Source of the DNA: Methanobacterium alkalithermotolerans
Lineage (GTDB): Archaea; Methanobacteriota; Methanobacteria; Methanobacteriales; Methanobacteriaceae
Reading direction: 5' to 3'
DNA: 64,000 nucleotides
NCBI RefSeq assembly: GCF_018141185.1
Contig: NZ_CP058560.1
Coordinates: 1-64,000, forward strand
Part shown: positions 28,975 through 36,535 of the stretch, piece by piece
Layout of the letters: each line of letters begins with the position of its first letter
How positions within the stretch are numbered: position 1 is the first letter of the stretch
Position numbers and translations under genes: made by a program
Notes under the pieces: generated by a model
Database searches by the model: none
Told to the model about the DNA's origin: nothing
What the model saw: only the letters and a program-made list of their open reading frames with translations

Positions 28975-29703
28975 TTACAGGGATTTTTTAGTAATAAATT
29001 GGCTGGATTTTAAAATATTTTCCCTCACCTGGGGCACCACACCCTCTAAAAATAGTAAAAATTCAGGGGATAATTCTTCATCATCAACTGGACCGGCTTC
29101 ATTTTCTGGATTTAACCAGTCCTCCAGCCACTTTTCAGGAATATTTAGAAGGGGATAAATTAAACGCACCTTACCTCTTTTAATTTCCGAACTTTGTAAC
29201 TTAATTTTTTTACCGGTAAAAATTCGTTCTAAAACACCTTTCACTTCCTCATCCAGGGTTAAGGGAATAGCCAGGGAGTCAAAATTATAATCTGATTGTT
29301 GGTCCAGGTCTTCCACTTTTAAATGCTTTTTTATGATTTGTATTCCATATTTACGGGTGTAGGGTTCTAAAATAATATATAATGCTTTGTTTTTTAGTGT
29401 TAAATCAGATTCAATCACCACTCTTTCCTGGGGATGAAGAGAATCCCCCAGAACCCGGGAAGAACGTGCACATATTTTCTGAAATAGGCTGGATCGTATT
29501 ACCTCTCCTGAAGGGTAGTTTTTTAAAAATAATTCTTCCTTTTTACGGGAAAACCGGGAAAACCGTAGATTATTAATATATAGCCGGGGGTAAACTACAC
29601 TAACAAAACGGGTATCCACCCCAATTCTTTTTAAAAATACCAGTATTTCTTTTTTTTCAGGTATCATAACATCAATAAACCATTTTAAAGGGTTTTTCAC
29701 CAC
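28975..29703 (-). CDS. protein of unknown function
   Basis: A 242-residue soluble protein I do not recognise. It is basic in the first half (RFSRFSRKKEELFLKNYPSGEV) and contains LGDSLHPQERVVIESDLTLKNKAL and an acidic C-terminal third (NPENEAGPVDDEELSPEF). No signal peptide, membrane segment, cysteine motif or nucleotide-binding loop is visible. The start is a GTG near 29703 without a convincing ribosome-binding site, so the N terminus is uncertain. It is divergent from the FwdC-like gene and could share that promoter region. Confidence 0.7.
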   Translation of the reverse strand: MVKNPLKWFIDVMIPEKKEILVFLKRIGVDTRFVSVVYPRLYINNLRFSRFSRKKEELFLKNYPSGEVIRSSLFQKICARSSRVLGDSLHPQERVVIESDLTLKNKALYIILEPYTRKYGIQIIKKHLKVEDLDQQSDYNFDSLAIPLTLDEEVKGVLERIFTGKKIKLQSSEIKRGKVRLIYPLLNIPEKWLEDWLNPENEAGPVDDEELSPEFLLFLEGVVPQVRENILKSSQFITKKSL

Positions 29704-29839
29704 TTTCTATATAATTGATCTTTAATATTTGAATTATTTTAGTTTTATAAAAACAAAAATTTAATTATTTTATTATAGATATTATGTTTCAGTTGTTTTT
29801 AGAAAGGGTTTTTTATTAATATAAGATAGGGGACTTTTC

Positions 29840-30766
29840 ATGTTTAAGATTTTTGGCCAAAAAAAGGATGAAAAAGAGGATATTTTAGAAATAGTACTAA
29901 CAGAAGAGGTGGACTGTGTAGGGGATTTCACCTATAATTTCTACTGGCAACACCAGGGAGAAAAACTGGATCCTGATGAAAAGATCCCGGGTAATGATTA
30001 TTCCTTCCGGGATGTGGTAGAACACCTTAAAGCCAAAAAAACCGTTAAAATTAAGGGCAATGTGGGCCACCGTTTATGTTCCAGCATGGGGGTGGATATT
30101 AAATATTTTGGAGGTAGTAGCCAGGATATAGAAGTGGGTACGGTGATAGTGGATGGAAATGTGGATAGCCGGATGGGTATTAGTATGGTACGGGGGACTA
30201 TCTATATTAAAGGAGAGTTTAAAACCCCCATAGGTAATCTCCTGGAACTAAAATCAGATAAAAAAGGTTACCGTAAATTCAAATCCATCACCGATATTGT
30301 CAAAAATGGTTTAAATGGGGAAAAACTTATAGGGGCCCAACTATCAGGCAAGCGGTTGTTAATTAATGATGGCCTGGTAAAAGACACGGTAGGAGCCCGC
30401 CTGGATATAGATGCAGAAATTGTAATGGAGGGGGATGCTGATTTATCCACCGGAATATTGATGCGCCAGGGACGGGTGATAATAAATGGTAATGCCGGAA
30501 AAAACACAGGAGCACTTCTAAATGGAGGTACAGTGGTTATAAATGGAGATTGTGATGATTTTACAGCTATTGAGATGAAGAAAGGATTAATAATTGTTAA
30601 TGGTGATGCTGGAAAATTTTTAGGGGCTCAAAAGAAAAAAGGTAAGGTTTTAGCTAAAAAGGGAAGTCCCATTCCTCCCACCACTAAAAAAATGCTGGAT
30701 GAGGCTGATAAGAAAATTTTGTTACAGCAGGGATATAATCCTCACCACTTCCAGGCATTTGAATAA
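29840..30766 (+). CDS. GXGXG-motif protein related to FwdC (formylmethanofuran dehydrogenase subunit C)
   Basis: A 308-residue protein whose C-terminal two thirds is a right-handed beta-helix of GXGXG repeats (GDADLSTGILMRQG, NGNAGKNTGALLNGG, NGDAGKFLGAQKKKG), the fold shared by FwdC and the glutamate synthase alpha C-terminal domain. The N terminus (VDCVGDFTYNFYWQHQGEKL) is not FwdC-like and the gene is not beside other fwd genes, so it is probably a stand-alone paralogue of unknown role. AGGGGA precedes the ATG. Overall length exceeds typical FwdC by about 40 residues. Confidence 0.85.
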   Translation: MFKIFGQKKDEKEDILEIVLTEEVDCVGDFTYNFYWQHQGEKLDPDEKIPGNDYSFRDVVEHLKAKKTVKIKGNVGHRLCSSMGVDIKYFGGSSQDIEVGTVIVDGNVDSRMGISMVRGTIYIKGEFKTPIGNLLELKSDKKGYRKFKSITDIVKNGLNGEKLIGAQLSGKRLLINDGLVKDTVGARLDIDAEIVMEGDADLSTGILMRQGRVIINGNAGKNTGALLNGGTVVINGDCDDFTAIEMKKGLIIVNGDAGKFLGAQKKKGKVLAKKGSPIPPTTKKMLDEADKKILLQQGYNPHHFQAFE

Positions 30767-30982
30767 CTTTTTCTAACCAAATGTAACTTAAGTAATATTT
30801 CAGATTAGAAATTTGAATTTTTTACTAAAAAATTAATTTTTATAGACTGTTATAATAATTATTTATTTAATTTAAGCTATTTGATAGTTTTAATTTCTTA
30901 TTAGATTTTGATTATATCTTTAAAATAGATTTAAATTCTTATTATGTCTTTTATTTTATTTAAAGTCAGGTAATAACCAAAA

Positions 30983-30992
30983 GATTTATAAG
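30983..30992 (+). promoter_or_regulatory. TATA box of htpX
   Basis: GATTTATAAG on the plus strand, preceded by an A-rich BRE-like CAAAA. It would start transcription near 31012-31017, about 40 bases before the preferred ATG at 31054. Confidence 0.5.
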
Positions 30993-31053
30993 ATGATTAT
31001 CATATTATGGAATCGAAATATAAGATGTAATATTCATGGAGGAAAATACCATA

Positions 31054-32016
31054 ATGAAAAAATTCAGTACATGGAAGCTTAAATTAAGATTAATTTTTGC
31101 CACCTTCCTGCTCTTTGCACTGGTTTATGCTCTGGTAGTACTGGTGGGATCATTCTTAGGCATATCTGGACCTCTATTTTATGTTGGTTTTGGTCTGGCT
31201 ATTGTGGTAATTCAGTACCTGGTGAGTCCAAAAATGGTGGAACTTACCATGAAGGTACGTTACGTTTCCCCAGAAGAAGCCCCTCAACTGCATCAGATGG
31301 TGGAGGAACTCTCTCGAAATGCAGGTATACCCAAACCTAAAGTGGGTATAACTGAAATTGCCGTACCCAATGCTTTTGCCTTTGGAAGAAGTAAGGGTGA
31401 CGGTCGGGTATGTGTTACCCGGGGCATAATTAATCTCCTGGATCGAGATGAGTTATATGCTGTTTTAGGTCATGAGATATCCCATATAAGGCACTCGGAT
31501 ATGGCAGTTATGACAGTTATTAGTGCCATACCCTTAATCTGTTATTATATCTTCTGGAGCACACTATTTAGCCGGAATGATAACAACAACGGAGCTGCAC
31601 TTATAGGAGTGGCGGCTTTAGTTGCTTACTTAATTGGACAACTACTGGTGCTATTCGTATCCCGGGTGAGGGAATACTATGCCGATGAAGGTAGTGTGGA
31701 AATCGGAGCACAACCTCATAAAATGGCCAGCGCTTTGTACAAACTGGTATATGGTTCGGCCAATTTAAATAAGGATCAGTTAAAAGAAGTAGAAGGGGTA
31801 AAAGCCTTCTTTGTAAACGATGTATCTGATGCCCGGAATGAAATAAATGATTTAAGACAGGTTGATTTTAACCAGGATGGTATAATCAGCCAGGATGAAT
31901 TAAATCAACTCAAATACTCCGATGTAAATATTAAAACTTCCAGTAAACTATTTGAACTTATATCCACCCACCCCAATATGGTAAAAAGGATTAAAAGATT
32001 AGCAGATATGAACTGA
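31054..32016 (+). CDS. htpX: HtpX-type M48 membrane metalloprotease with EF-hand-like loop
   Basis: HtpX homologue (320 aa), a membrane zinc protease for protein quality control. Two N-terminal membrane segments; the zinc site is GHEISHIRHSDM (HExxH) near residue 143; two further hydrophobic segments; the third ligand Glu is in EYYADEGSVE. Near the C terminus DFNQDGIISQDE matches the 12-position EF-hand calcium loop (Asp1, Asn3, Asp5, Gly6, Ile8, Glu12), an insertion before the last HxxxxxR segment (STHPNMVKRIKR). An in-frame ATG at 31036 lies before the GGAGG at 31038, so ATG 31054 is preferred. Confidence 0.93.
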   Translation: MKKFSTWKLKLRLIFATFLLFALVYALVVLVGSFLGISGPLFYVGFGLAIVVIQYLVSPKMVELTMKVRYVSPEEAPQLHQMVEELSRNAGIPKPKVGITEIAVPNAFAFGRSKGDGRVCVTRGIINLLDRDELYAVLGHEISHIRHSDMAVMTVISAIPLICYYIFWSTLFSRNDNNNGAALIGVAALVAYLIGQLLVLFVSRVREYYADEGSVEIGAQPHKMASALYKLVYGSANLNKDQLKEVEGVKAFFVNDVSDARNEINDLRQVDFNQDGIISQDELNQLKYSDVNIKTSSKLFELISTHPNMVKRIKRLADMN

Positions 32017-32137
32017 TTTTTTAATCCCCAACTTTTTTTTTTAAAATTCAGTACTTCTTTTGAAAAATATTAGTTCCAGTTTAATTTAAAATTAAAAAAA
32101 ATATAAGGGTTTAAAACCCTTAAAATTCGCTGTTTAA

Positions 32138-32587
32138 TTAAGCTTTTTCAGTTATTAACTGTCTTAATTCTTCTATTTTGGTAGTAAATGCTTCTAAATT
32201 ATTAATAGCTGTTTCTAAACCAGATCCAGTTTCTAAAAATTCGATATAATTGGTTAAGAAGTTATTGTATTCCTGTATGGCTTCTGTGGCTTTTGCTTTT
32301 ATTTCTTCATATCCGGCAGGTGGAGTACTTGCTTCTAAATCAGAAAGTATGGCCTGCACATCTTTTTGACTATTTTCCAGTCTAGTTTTTAATTCATCTT
32401 CAGTTATATTCCCATCTACCTGGGCTTGTAAATTAGAATTTACTTCCATTCCAATTTCACCCATCTTAGAAATATAATCATTTATCTCATTAAGGTATTC
32501 TGCACCTTCTTGATTATTTCCAATACAACCTGATACCAGAACTAAACTGGAAACCAGCAATATTATAAAAACACCTTTAATTTTCAA
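32138..32587 (-). CDS. lipoprotein, coiled-coil, unknown function
   Basis: About 149 residues with a signal peptide (IKGVFIILLVSSLVLVSG) ending in a lipobox-like VSGC, so probably lipid-anchored outside the membrane. The mature part is helical with heptad-like leucines and contains ASTPPAGYEEI, a spacing seen in small archaeal lipoproteins that form helical bundles. Function unknown. TTG codons at 32593 and 32587 are both possible starts; GGGGGTG seven bases before the second favours 32587. Confidence 0.8.
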   Translation of the reverse strand: MKIKGVFIILLVSSLVLVSGCIGNNQEGAEYLNEINDYISKMGEIGMEVNSNLQAQVDGNITEDELKTRLENSQKDVQAILSDLEASTPPAGYEEIKAKATEAIQEYNNFLTNYIEFLETGSGLETAINNLEAFTTKIEELRQLITEKA

Positions 32588-32900
32588 TCTCAAACACCCC
32601 CTTTCATATTATTAACTATCTATATAATTAGTATTCAATATATTTTTCTAACCTATTTATTGAAAATCAATATTTTAATTCTTTAGAGGATAAATCCACG
32701 GACCGCGAGTATAAAAAAAATTATTATTTTTTCTAAAACAACATTTAATTTATTCTATTTGAATACTGTCATGATGTTTTTGAAACTAAAAAAAGAAATT
32801 TATAAACAGATGAATGAAAGATATAACATTTAATATAATTCACCCTACATAATAGGTATAACATTATCTTAAAAAAGGGAATTTAATAATAATCTGGCAA
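32588..32900. promoter_or_regulatory. divergent intergenic region
   Basis: About 310 bp between the lipoprotein and zinc-ribbon membrane protein genes. A plus-strand TATA-like AATTTATAAACA occurs at 32798-32809, about 95 bases before the zinc-ribbon gene. A GC-rich ACGGACCGCGAG patch lies at 32699-32710 in otherwise very AT-rich DNA. No coding frame or RNA was recognised. Confidence 0.4.
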
Positions 32901-33461
32901 ATGGGGGTGGAGAATATATACTGTAAAAACTGTGGATCAAAAAATGAAAAAACAGCTAAATATTGTGAAAAATGCGGGCAAACTCTAAATTCAGGTGGTT
33001 CAAATACCACCAAAGTTTTAATAGCACTGGTCTTAATTTTATTCATAGGACTGGGTGCTTTAGCCGCTTATGTAATGAGTATGGATACCACACCGGTGGT
33101 TATAAGTTCCACCTATAATGAGACTCAGGAAAAAACCCAGGCCTACCAACCATCCTGGAAATTAATTGATACTTATCAGGGAGTAAGTGGTGATTCCCGA
33201 TCATTTACCACCAGGGGTAATAAATTTAAAGTAACCTACTCCGCCAACCCCCTGGTAAATTATAATATCAATTATCTGGAAATACTGCTTATTCAAGGTA
33301 GCCAGAGACTGGAAACTGGTTATGTATCATGGGAAGCATATGATTCCCCTAATACTAAAAGTGGAACTATAGAAGTAAGTAAAGGACCAGGAACATATTA
33401 CCTGGATATCTATGCCTATGAATTAAAAGACTGGAATATAGAGGTATATGACTACTATTGA
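32901..33461 (+). CDS. zinc-ribbon membrane-anchored protein
   Basis: A 186-residue protein: an N-terminal zinc ribbon (YCKNCG, then YCEKCG), a Ser/Gly/Asn linker, one transmembrane helix (VLIALVLILFIGLGALAAYV near residue 45-65), and an exported beta-rich domain of about 110 residues (WKLIDTYQGVSGDS to the end, YYLDIYAYELKDW). The ribbon would be cytoplasmic and the C-terminal domain outside. This ribbon-TM-ectodomain layout is common among uncharacterised methanogen envelope proteins. GGGGGTGGA lies inside the first codons, so the true start may be a few residues downstream. Confidence 0.8.
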   Translation: MGVENIYCKNCGSKNEKTAKYCEKCGQTLNSGGSNTTKVLIALVLILFIGLGALAAYVMSMDTTPVVISSTYNETQEKTQAYQPSWKLIDTYQGVSGDSRSFTTRGNKFKVTYSANPLVNYNINYLEILLIQGSQRLETGYVSWEAYDSPNTKSGTIEVSKGPGTYYLDIYAYELKDWNIEVYDYY

Positions 33462-33579
33462 TACCCGGGATAATAATCTGCAGTCATTAATCCGGGAATT
33501 CAAATAAAATGAGTTAGATTAAAGTTTTAATCCCTACCCCCCTTAGTCCTGTACCTTTTATTAACTATAATCATATTCT

Positions 33580-34383
33580 TTATCCCTGGTTTTCTAAAAA
33601 TTCCTGGATATATTCCTCTAATTCAGTTATCCGGGAGGGTACAAATAGATTATGTCCCTCTCCTCTTAAAATAATCCACCGGGAATCAGCTAAAGACTCT
33701 TGCATAATTTTAGATAATTCTATACTGGTTAATTTATCTTCACTGCCTGAAAAAATTAAAACCGGACATTTAATTTTAAATAATTCTTCGCTGATATCAA
33801 AGTTTAAAATAACATCAATAGTACTCATAAGGGAATTTATTGAAGTAGTTTTGGCTTTAAGGACCTTAAATTCTTCTAAGGCTATTTTATTTTCAGATAG
33901 AAACTCCGGGGTATTAACCACCTGCACTGCTTCATCAAAAAAGGCCTCATAGTTTTCCTTTAATTTTTCTTTAAAATTATTCAATTGGAACTTTAAATTA
34001 TGGTCTACCTGACTAAATCCAGAAATTATTGTTAGTGATTTTATCAGATGAGGAGCATCACAGGCTAATTTAAGTAAAATAGCAGATCCCCATGAAAAAC
34101 CAATAAAATGTGCTTTTTCTATGCCCTGATTTTTTAGAAATTCTATTAAAGTATCATTAAAAGAATCAAGATTAAAATCATTATTAATCTCTGAAGAAGA
34201 ACCATGGCCCGGTAAATCCAGGGCCAGGGTGAAGTAATCTTTTTCAAATTTATTTATTAATGGCAGCCAGATACTTAAATCATCAGAAAAACCATGTAAA
34301 AAAATCAGGGGAAATCCAGCACCGCTCTTCTGGTAATGTAATTCCATATTATTTATTTTTGAATAGATGATTATCCCTCCCAT
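33580..34383 (-). CDS. alpha/beta hydrolase
   Basis: Soluble alpha/beta hydrolase fold protein (up to 267 aa). The oxyanion segment is FLHGFSDDLSIW near residue 29, the nucleophile elbow GFSWGSA with Ser near residue 99, the acid FSGSEDKLTS near residue 213 and the catalytic His in GEGHNLF near residue 243. Substrate unknown; esterase or C-C hydrolase subfamilies are possible. The start is uncertain: ATG at 34383 has no clear ribosome-binding site, and ATG at 34347 (MELHYQ) is an alternative. Confidence 0.9.
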   Translation of the reverse strand: MGGIIIYSKINNMELHYQKSGAGFPLIFLHGFSDDLSIWLPLINKFEKDYFTLALDLPGHGSSSEINNDFNLDSFNDTLIEFLKNQGIEKAHFIGFSWGSAILLKLACDAPHLIKSLTIISGFSQVDHNLKFQLNNFKEKLKENYEAFFDEAVQVVNTPEFLSENKIALEEFKVLKAKTTSINSLMSTIDVILNFDISEELFKIKCPVLIFSGSEDKLTSIELSKIMQESLADSRWIILRGEGHNLFVPSRITELEEYIQEFLENQG

Positions 34384-34523
34384 TTGACCCCTGCTGAAAA
34401 GGTGATTCTAATTCCTATTTTATGATAGCAATTACTAAAAATTTATAGATTATCAGTTACCATAATTTAATATACCTATATTAATTTCAGTATTTACCTT
34501 AAATAGTTGGGAGAGGGTTTTAC

Positions 34524-34709
34524 ATGGTACGTTACCAGTTAGATGAAATTCCCAGTTCAATTAAATGTTCTAATTGTGGAAAAACTTCTCTAGAAGTAGA
34601 AGGAAGCTTTCAACAGGCCGGTAATTTTATAATAGTTTATTATGAATGCCCTGACTGTGGGCATAAAGATAAATTACAGTGTGGAAAGCCAGTGGATATT
34701 ATTGATTAA
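34524..34709 (+). CDS. small zinc-ribbon protein
   Basis: 61 residues with two CxxC pairs, CSNC near residue 15 and CPDC near residue 43, about 25 residues apart, forming one zinc ribbon. GGGAGAGGG precedes the ATG. It is followed 26 bases later by another ribbon protein of exactly the same length, and the pair may form a unit with the DUF169 gene. Confidence 0.75.
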   Translation: MVRYQLDEIPSSIKCSNCGKTSLEVEGSFQQAGNFIIVYYECPDCGHKDKLQCGKPVDIID

Positions 34710-34735
34710 TATATAAAAAAGGGGACTAAAAAAAA

Positions 34736-34921
34736 ATGAAGGTTAGTGAAGATATAAAAAAAATCTCCCTTAAGGGAGAGTTTAGAATATGCCCGGAGTG
34801 TGGCTATGAAAGTGGTTTTCATAATTCCTTTTTAAAAAATGAAGCCGGTAACTATCAGAATATCCTCATATGCCCCCAGTGCGGGGCCCGCTATGATGTG
34901 GGATGGGAAGTACCAGTATAA
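34736..34921 (+). CDS. small zinc-ribbon protein
   Basis: 61 residues with CPEC near residue 19 and CPQC near residue 47, the same spacing as the neighbouring ribbon but a different sequence, suggesting an old tandem duplication. GGGGACT lies before the ATG. Function unknown; binding of nucleic acid or a partner protein is inference. Confidence 0.75.
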   Translation: MKVSEDIKKISLKGEFRICPECGYESGFHNSFLKNEAGNYQNILICPQCGARYDVGWEVPV

Positions 34922-34974
34922 TAGTAGAAAATCCAAAATTAAGGGAACATAAATAAAATAAACAGGTGAAAAAT

Positions 34975-35658
34975 ATGGAAGACTACGATGTGAGTGGATA
35001 TGATATTGTTTCTAAAAAAATAAAAGAAAGTCTGGGGCTTAAAAGATCCCCGGTAGCCATAAAATTTGTTCTAAAAAAGGAGGATCTACCTGAGAAGATT
35101 CAGGAAATTGATAAAGCAGTAAGGCACTGTGAAATGGTAACCCGGGCCAGTCTGGGTGAAACATTCTATGCCACCTCCGAAGATCAATCCTGTAAAGGTG
35201 GAGCAGCAGCCATTGGTGCAGGTGAAGCTCCAGAAAAAATTAAAACCGGAGAATTTTATTATGATCTGGGACGCTTTTCCAGTATAGGTGCGGCTAAAAG
35301 GACCCTGGATGCTATTCCAAAAATAGACATGGATATTTATGCCACTATCTACGCTCCCCTGGAGGATGCTACCTTCCATCCGGATATAATTGTGGTGGTG
35401 GGAAACCCGGCCCAGGCCATGAAATTATCCCAGGCCCTGGTCTACACCCTGGGTGGTAGGGTGAAAGCAGATTTTTCCGGTATACAGTCATTATGTGCTG
35501 ATGCAGTGGCCGGACCCTTTACCAGTAAAAATCCTAATATAACTCTGGGTTGCAGCGGATCCCGTAAATTTGCCGGTATTGAAGATGAAGAAGTAATTGT
35601 GGGACTTACCGGGGAAAATATTGGATGCGTGGTTAATGCTCTGGATGCTATTAGCTAA
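34975..35658 (+). CDS. DUF169 family protein
   Basis: DUF169 (227 aa), a family frequent in methanogens and other anaerobes with conserved cysteines but no firm function. Visible are RSPVAIKFV near the N terminus, HCEMVTRASLGETFYAT with a conserved Cys near residue 49, DQSCKGGAAAIG near residue 71, and LGCSGSRKFAGIEDEE with another Cys. These cysteines could hold a metal cluster. An ATG at 34975 has AGGTGA at good spacing; the GTG at 34966 is part of that site and is not the start. Confidence 0.88.
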   Translation: MEDYDVSGYDIVSKKIKESLGLKRSPVAIKFVLKKEDLPEKIQEIDKAVRHCEMVTRASLGETFYATSEDQSCKGGAAAIGAGEAPEKIKTGEFYYDLGRFSSIGAAKRTLDAIPKIDMDIYATIYAPLEDATFHPDIIVVVGNPAQAMKLSQALVYTLGGRVKADFSGIQSLCADAVAGPFTSKNPNITLGCSGSRKFAGIEDEEVIVGLTGENIGCVVNALDAIS

Positions 35659-35669
35659 GCATCCCCCTA

Positions 35670-36338
35670 TTATTCTTCTTTAAAATCATTTAAAATAAGT
35701 TCATAATCCTTATAATGATTTATATTTATTAATTCCAGCTTATTTTCTGGAGGAAATCCATAAAATTCCACTCCTTCTTTAAACATTTTTCTTAACATGG
35801 GGTTGAGGTTGCTTTTATAATGGGGCAGGTAATCTAAAAGCAGATTCCGGGAAGAGGCAAAGGGCATCCCTAAACCTTCAGCAGAATCCAGATGACCGTA
35901 AGTTTTTCTACCCATAATAGAAACCATGTTATCTGGATTATCACTATTTATAATTTTATCTTTTAATTTTCTAAGGCTATTACTTTTTACGGTGGGCTGA
36001 TCACCAGCTATACAAAGGCATATATCACCAGAAGCAGATTTTAATCCATTATACAATGATTGGGCCAGGGGAACATCAACTGGATTATTTTTAATTATTT
36101 TTAAGCGAGGGTCATGGATATTACTTATAGCAGGTAGTATTTCATCCTGGTAATGACCTACTACCAGGATACATTCATCTACCGGGACATTTAATACACG
36201 CCTTATGGTGTGCTGCAGCAGGGGTTTACCCTTAATTTCTAAAATGAGCTTATTTTTAAGGGGCAGGCCTTTTTTTTCCAGGTCTTCCCTCATACGCCTA
36301 TTTTGTCCTGCTGCTGTTATTATGGCACTGGTAATCAT
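35670..36338 (-). CDS. MobA-like NTP transferase
   Basis: Nucleotidyltransferase of the MobA/GT-A fold (222 aa). The N-terminal signature is ITAAGQNRRM followed by KLILEIKGKPLLQHTI; the metal-binding Asp is in LCIAGDQPT near residue 112. It lacks obvious molybdopterin partners nearby. It lies beside a cluster of Mur-ligase homologues and could activate a sugar or amino acid for cell-wall precursor synthesis; I recall MobA-like genes being listed in pseudomurein clusters, but that link is inference here. No strong ribosome-binding site. Confidence 0.85.
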   Translation of the reverse strand: MITSAIITAAGQNRRMREDLEKKGLPLKNKLILEIKGKPLLQHTIRRVLNVPVDECILVVGHYQDEILPAISNIHDPRLKIIKNNPVDVPLAQSLYNGLKSASGDICLCIAGDQPTVKSNSLRKLKDKIINSDNPDNMVSIMGRKTYGHLDSAEGLGMPFASSRNLLLDYLPHYKSNLNPMLRKMFKEGVEFYGFPPENKLELININHYKDYELILNDFKEE

Positions 36339-36355
36339 TTTATCTTTTTATTTCT

Positions 36356-36535
36356 AATGGGGGAGTTAATTTACCCTGGATAATCTAAATGGGGGAGTTT
36401 TTGTCTCATTATCTAATTAATTGGAGAGTAACTGTCCTGATTATCTAATTAATAAGGGCAGTAACTGTTGATAAGATATTAATTGGGTAATAACTATTGG
36501 ATTACCTAAATTAATTGGGTACTAACTCATAGACT
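36356..36535. repeat. degenerate tandem repeat, about five units of 30-32 bp
   Basis: Units at about 36359-36390, 36391-36422, 36423-36454, 36455-36484 and 36485-36516, each starting with GGG or GGA, then AGTAACT-like, then a GATTATCTAATTAAT-like end. A partial sixth runs into the last codons of the downstream-facing minus-strand gene, so its final residues (YELVPN) are encoded by repeat sequence. Units differ from each other by many substitutions. Confidence 0.7.

Noticed and set aside
36356..36535. CRISPR-like array
   Set aside because: Units are tandem without unique spacers, vary in sequence, and no cas genes are present.
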